64,000 nt of DNA from NCBI RefSeq assembly GCF_001485215.1, contig NZ_BBWW01000001.1:806001-870000 (forward strand), written 5' to 3'. The first letter of the stretch is position 1. Every line of letters begins with the position of its first letter. This document shows, piece after piece, positions 63,481-64,000 of the stretch. Below the pieces are notes generated by a model. That model was not told the origin of the DNA, ran no database searches, and saw nothing but the letters and a program-made list of their open reading frames with translations. This DNA comes from Leptolyngbya sp. NIES-2104. Lineage in GTDB: Bacteria; Cyanobacteriota; Cyanobacteriia; Leptolyngbyales; Leptolyngbyaceae. The position numbers and the translations under genes are program-made.

Positions 63481-64000
63481 ATGACTATGCAGTCTTCTCA
63501 ATCGCGGGGGTTTAGTATTAGCTCGATCGCGATTCGACGACATATCGGGACTTTGATGGTGACGCTGACTGCGATCGTCATTGGTCTGTATTTTCTATCG
63601 AGTCTTCAGGTCGATTTGCTGCCGTCGATTACCTATCCTCGGATCGGGGTGCGCGTTAATTCTCCTGGAATTTCGCCGGATGTTGCGGTCGATGAAGTGA
63701 CTCGCCCACTCGAAGAAGCCCTTTCTGCAACAGAAGGTGTAGTGCAGGTTTATTCCCAGACTCGTGAAGGACAGGTCAGCGTCGATTTGTTCTTTCAGCC
63801 CGGCGGAAATATTGATCAAGCGTTGAATGATGCGACTGCGGCATTTAACCGAGCGCGGGGAAACTTGCCGGATACGATCGAAGAACCGACCCTGTTCAAA
63901 GTTGATCCTTCCCAGCTTCCAGTGTATGAATTTGCTGTTACTTCTCCTTCTTCAGAGTTGGTGGATTTGCGGGTGTTTGCGGATGAGGAATTAGCGCGGG
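63481..64000 (+). CDS. RND efflux permease, 5' part (runs off window)
   Basis: The first 173 codons of an AcrB-family pump from ATG 63481 (MTMQSSQSRGFSISSIAIRR), continuing past the window end. Visible: the first membrane helix (about 22-40), DLLPSITYPRIGV, and VTRPLEEALSATEGV of the porter domain. It exports drugs, metals or lipids; the substrate cannot be told from this part. Confidence 0.93.
   Translation, partial: MTMQSSQSRGFSISSIAIRRHIGTLMVTLTAIVIGLYFLSSLQVDLLPSITYPRIGVRVNSPGISPDVAVDEVTRPLEEALSATEGVVQVYSQTREGQVSVDLFFQPGGNIDQALNDATAAFNRARGNLPDTIEEPTLFKVDPSQLPVYEFAVTSPSSELVDLRVFADEELAR

Overview
The window is a piece of a cyanobacterial chromosome, probably a filamentous Leptolyngbya-like species. 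The GCGATCGC-type octamer (HIP1) is dense throughout. Several genes are typically cyanobacterial: a cyAbrB regulator, a high-light-inducible protein, a homologue of the orange carotenoid protein C-terminal domain, a CHASE2 kinase paired with a FecR-domain protein, and two CHAT-domain proteins. No rRNA, tRNA, transposase or integrase was recognised.

Region 1 (1-9.7 kb) holds a secreted TPR-CHAT protein divergent from a giant 2320-residue protein with three LamG-like domains and a ricin-type lectin repeat. Region 2 (10-25.1 kb) is a complete type I-D CRISPR-Cas locus. All cas genes are on the minus strand in the order [wHTH]-cas10d-csc2-csc1-cas3'-cas6-cas4-cas1-[four-helix-bundle gene]-cas2. 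A 9-repeat array lies downstream of cas2. A 36-repeat array lies on the other side, behind a divergently transcribed WYL-domain regulator. The two arrays point away from each other and share a homologous leader of about 190 bp. Heptanucleotide GGTGTGG tracts sit at every junction of the adaptation module and bracket the four-helix-bundle gene as inverted repeats. Only 18 nt after the last repeat of the long array begins a small unknown gene followed by a CHAT-transmembrane-GUN4 protein, a candidate effector associated with the locus.

Region 3 (27-36 kb) carries a catalase-family haem protein, a large hybrid histidine kinase, a coiled-coil protein, an Anbu-type proteasome homologue whose start lies just behind a perfect hairpin, a convergent transglutaminase-like protein, and a frameshifted Rpn-family nuclease gene. 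Region 4 (36-53 kb) has divergent genes for the ATPase and permease of an iron(III)-type ABC transporter, SppA, a drug/metabolite exporter, the carotenoid-protein homologue, an Uma2 endonuclease, QueG, ArfB, the FecR/CHASE2 pair, an FAD oxidoreductase, SdhB followed at once by a small HLIP gene, and an AbrB-CPBP protease pair. Region 5 (53-64 kb) has housekeeping genes (ftsY, nusB, SUI1, proA), an orphan HicB, a second histidine kinase, a Gfo/Idh/MocA oxidoreductase between two copies of a palindromic repeat element, and the start of an RND efflux operon that runs off the window.

Most genes outside the CRISPR region are ordinary core or signalling genes. The accessory biology is concentrated in the first 27 kb, where two CHAT proteases, a lectin-like giant protein and the I-D system sit close together. 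All family assignments are by eye from sequence motifs; no database search was run.
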